The notes beneath the pieces are model-generated. The model did no database searches. It was not told where the DNA came from and saw only the letters and a program-made list of their open reading frames with translations. DNA of 18,029 bases from the NCBI GenBank assembly GCA_002270565.1, contig NQMI01000121.1, forward strand, positions 125,475-143,503, read 5' to 3'. This document shows, in pieces, positions 17,666-18,029 of the stretch (its first letter is position 1; each line of letters begins with the position of its first letter). This stretch comes from Stenocarpella maydis. Lineage: Eukaryota; Ascomycota; Sordariomycetes; Diaporthales; Diaporthaceae. The position numbers and the translations under genes are program-made.

Positions 17666-18029
17666 ATTCTTTGTTCTTTAATTAAGGGCTTAAATCTATA
17701 TTTTCGTGTTTATATCATTAAATGCTACCATTCCAAATACACATATAACAGATTAAGTATTATTTATTCTTTAGGTAATAAGGGTTTATAATTAGTATTT
17801 AAAAGTTTTCTTAAAATTTTAAAAGGGCTGGTTTTCTTATAGTTTAGCTTATTATTAGATTACTTTATTTTAATATTTTAGTAAAAAAGATAGACTGATA
17901 TCTCCTTCCTTAAGAATTAATCCTTTAATTCTTTTCTCTTTATTCCTTTCGCTATTCTCACCTCTTATATAAAAAAGATTCTTACTTAGGATATACTTTT
18001 AAATTTTATCTATTCATATTTTTTTTTTT
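17666..18029. other. AT-rich block, probably degraded integrase-side part of the Gypsy element
   Basis: By position this should encode the integrase region just before the chromodomain on the minus strand, but I could not recover a readable frame. The plus-strand open frame at 17609-17791 is antisense to the chromodomain and has an AT-driven composition, so I regard it as a shadow. The window ends in a T-run. Confidence 0.4.

Overview
The window looks like nuclear DNA of a filamentous ascomycete (Pezizomycotina). Three things point that way. Moderate-to-high-GC islands alternate sharply with very AT-rich blocks. The AT-rich blocks carry stop codons in place of glutamine codons inside otherwise readable frames, the expected scar of repeat-induced point mutation (RIP, CpA to TpA). 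The recognisable families (chromodomain Ty3/Gypsy element, Pogo/Fot1-type DDE transposase, LysM domain, Ulp1-type protease) are common in such fungi. I cannot name a species. The window reads as a gene-poor, repeat-rich or accessory compartment in which almost every gene is damaged.

Layout. 1-600 is a little-mutated segment with a 25-bp tandem repeat and a TATA-box/hairpin pair that could be a retroelement LTR. 600-3900 is RIP-degraded: an unidentified coding relic (about 1009-2160), a minus-strand tRNA-like scrap (about 2519-2590), and a relic resembling the tail of a Pogo/Fot1 transposase (about 3232-3895). 3900-6300 has near-normal composition and contains a frameshifted DDE transposase on the minus strand (about 4850-5560). 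6300-7000 is AT-rich again and holds a 30-bp imperfect inverted repeat. 7000-8190 is an upstream region with a possible short coding scrap and three copies of a repeat in alternating orientation.

The centrepiece is 8192-11771, a long GC-rich reading unit of about 1,190 codons on the plus strand. Its C-terminal half contains a complete C48 (Ulp1/SENP-like) cysteine protease domain with the His, Asp, Gln and Cys residues all in place. Its N-terminal half is broken twice: by an exact 10-bp tandem duplication at 8721-8740 that shifts the frame, and by an in-frame TAG at 9645-9647. Undoing the duplication joins the two frames exactly, so this looks like a recently disabled gene, or one whose frame could be switched by repeat slippage. 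Only the catalytic C-terminal ORF (9678-11771) is now continuous.

11772-13200 is mostly non-coding, with a possible small fragment and low-complexity tracts. 13311-14567 holds another decayed fungal gene scattered over three frames, followed by a 170-codon open frame. On the minus strand, 14864-15073 keeps the last LysM (chitin-binding) module of a broken effector-like gene. 15080 to the end is RIP-degraded, with a chromodomain near 17540-17665 marking the C-terminus of a minus-strand Ty3/Gypsy polyprotein.

I see no operon-like or pathway-like cooperation among these genes. What they share is location in a transposon-filled, RIP-exposed region, where host-type genes (protease, LysM protein, unknowns) are eroding.
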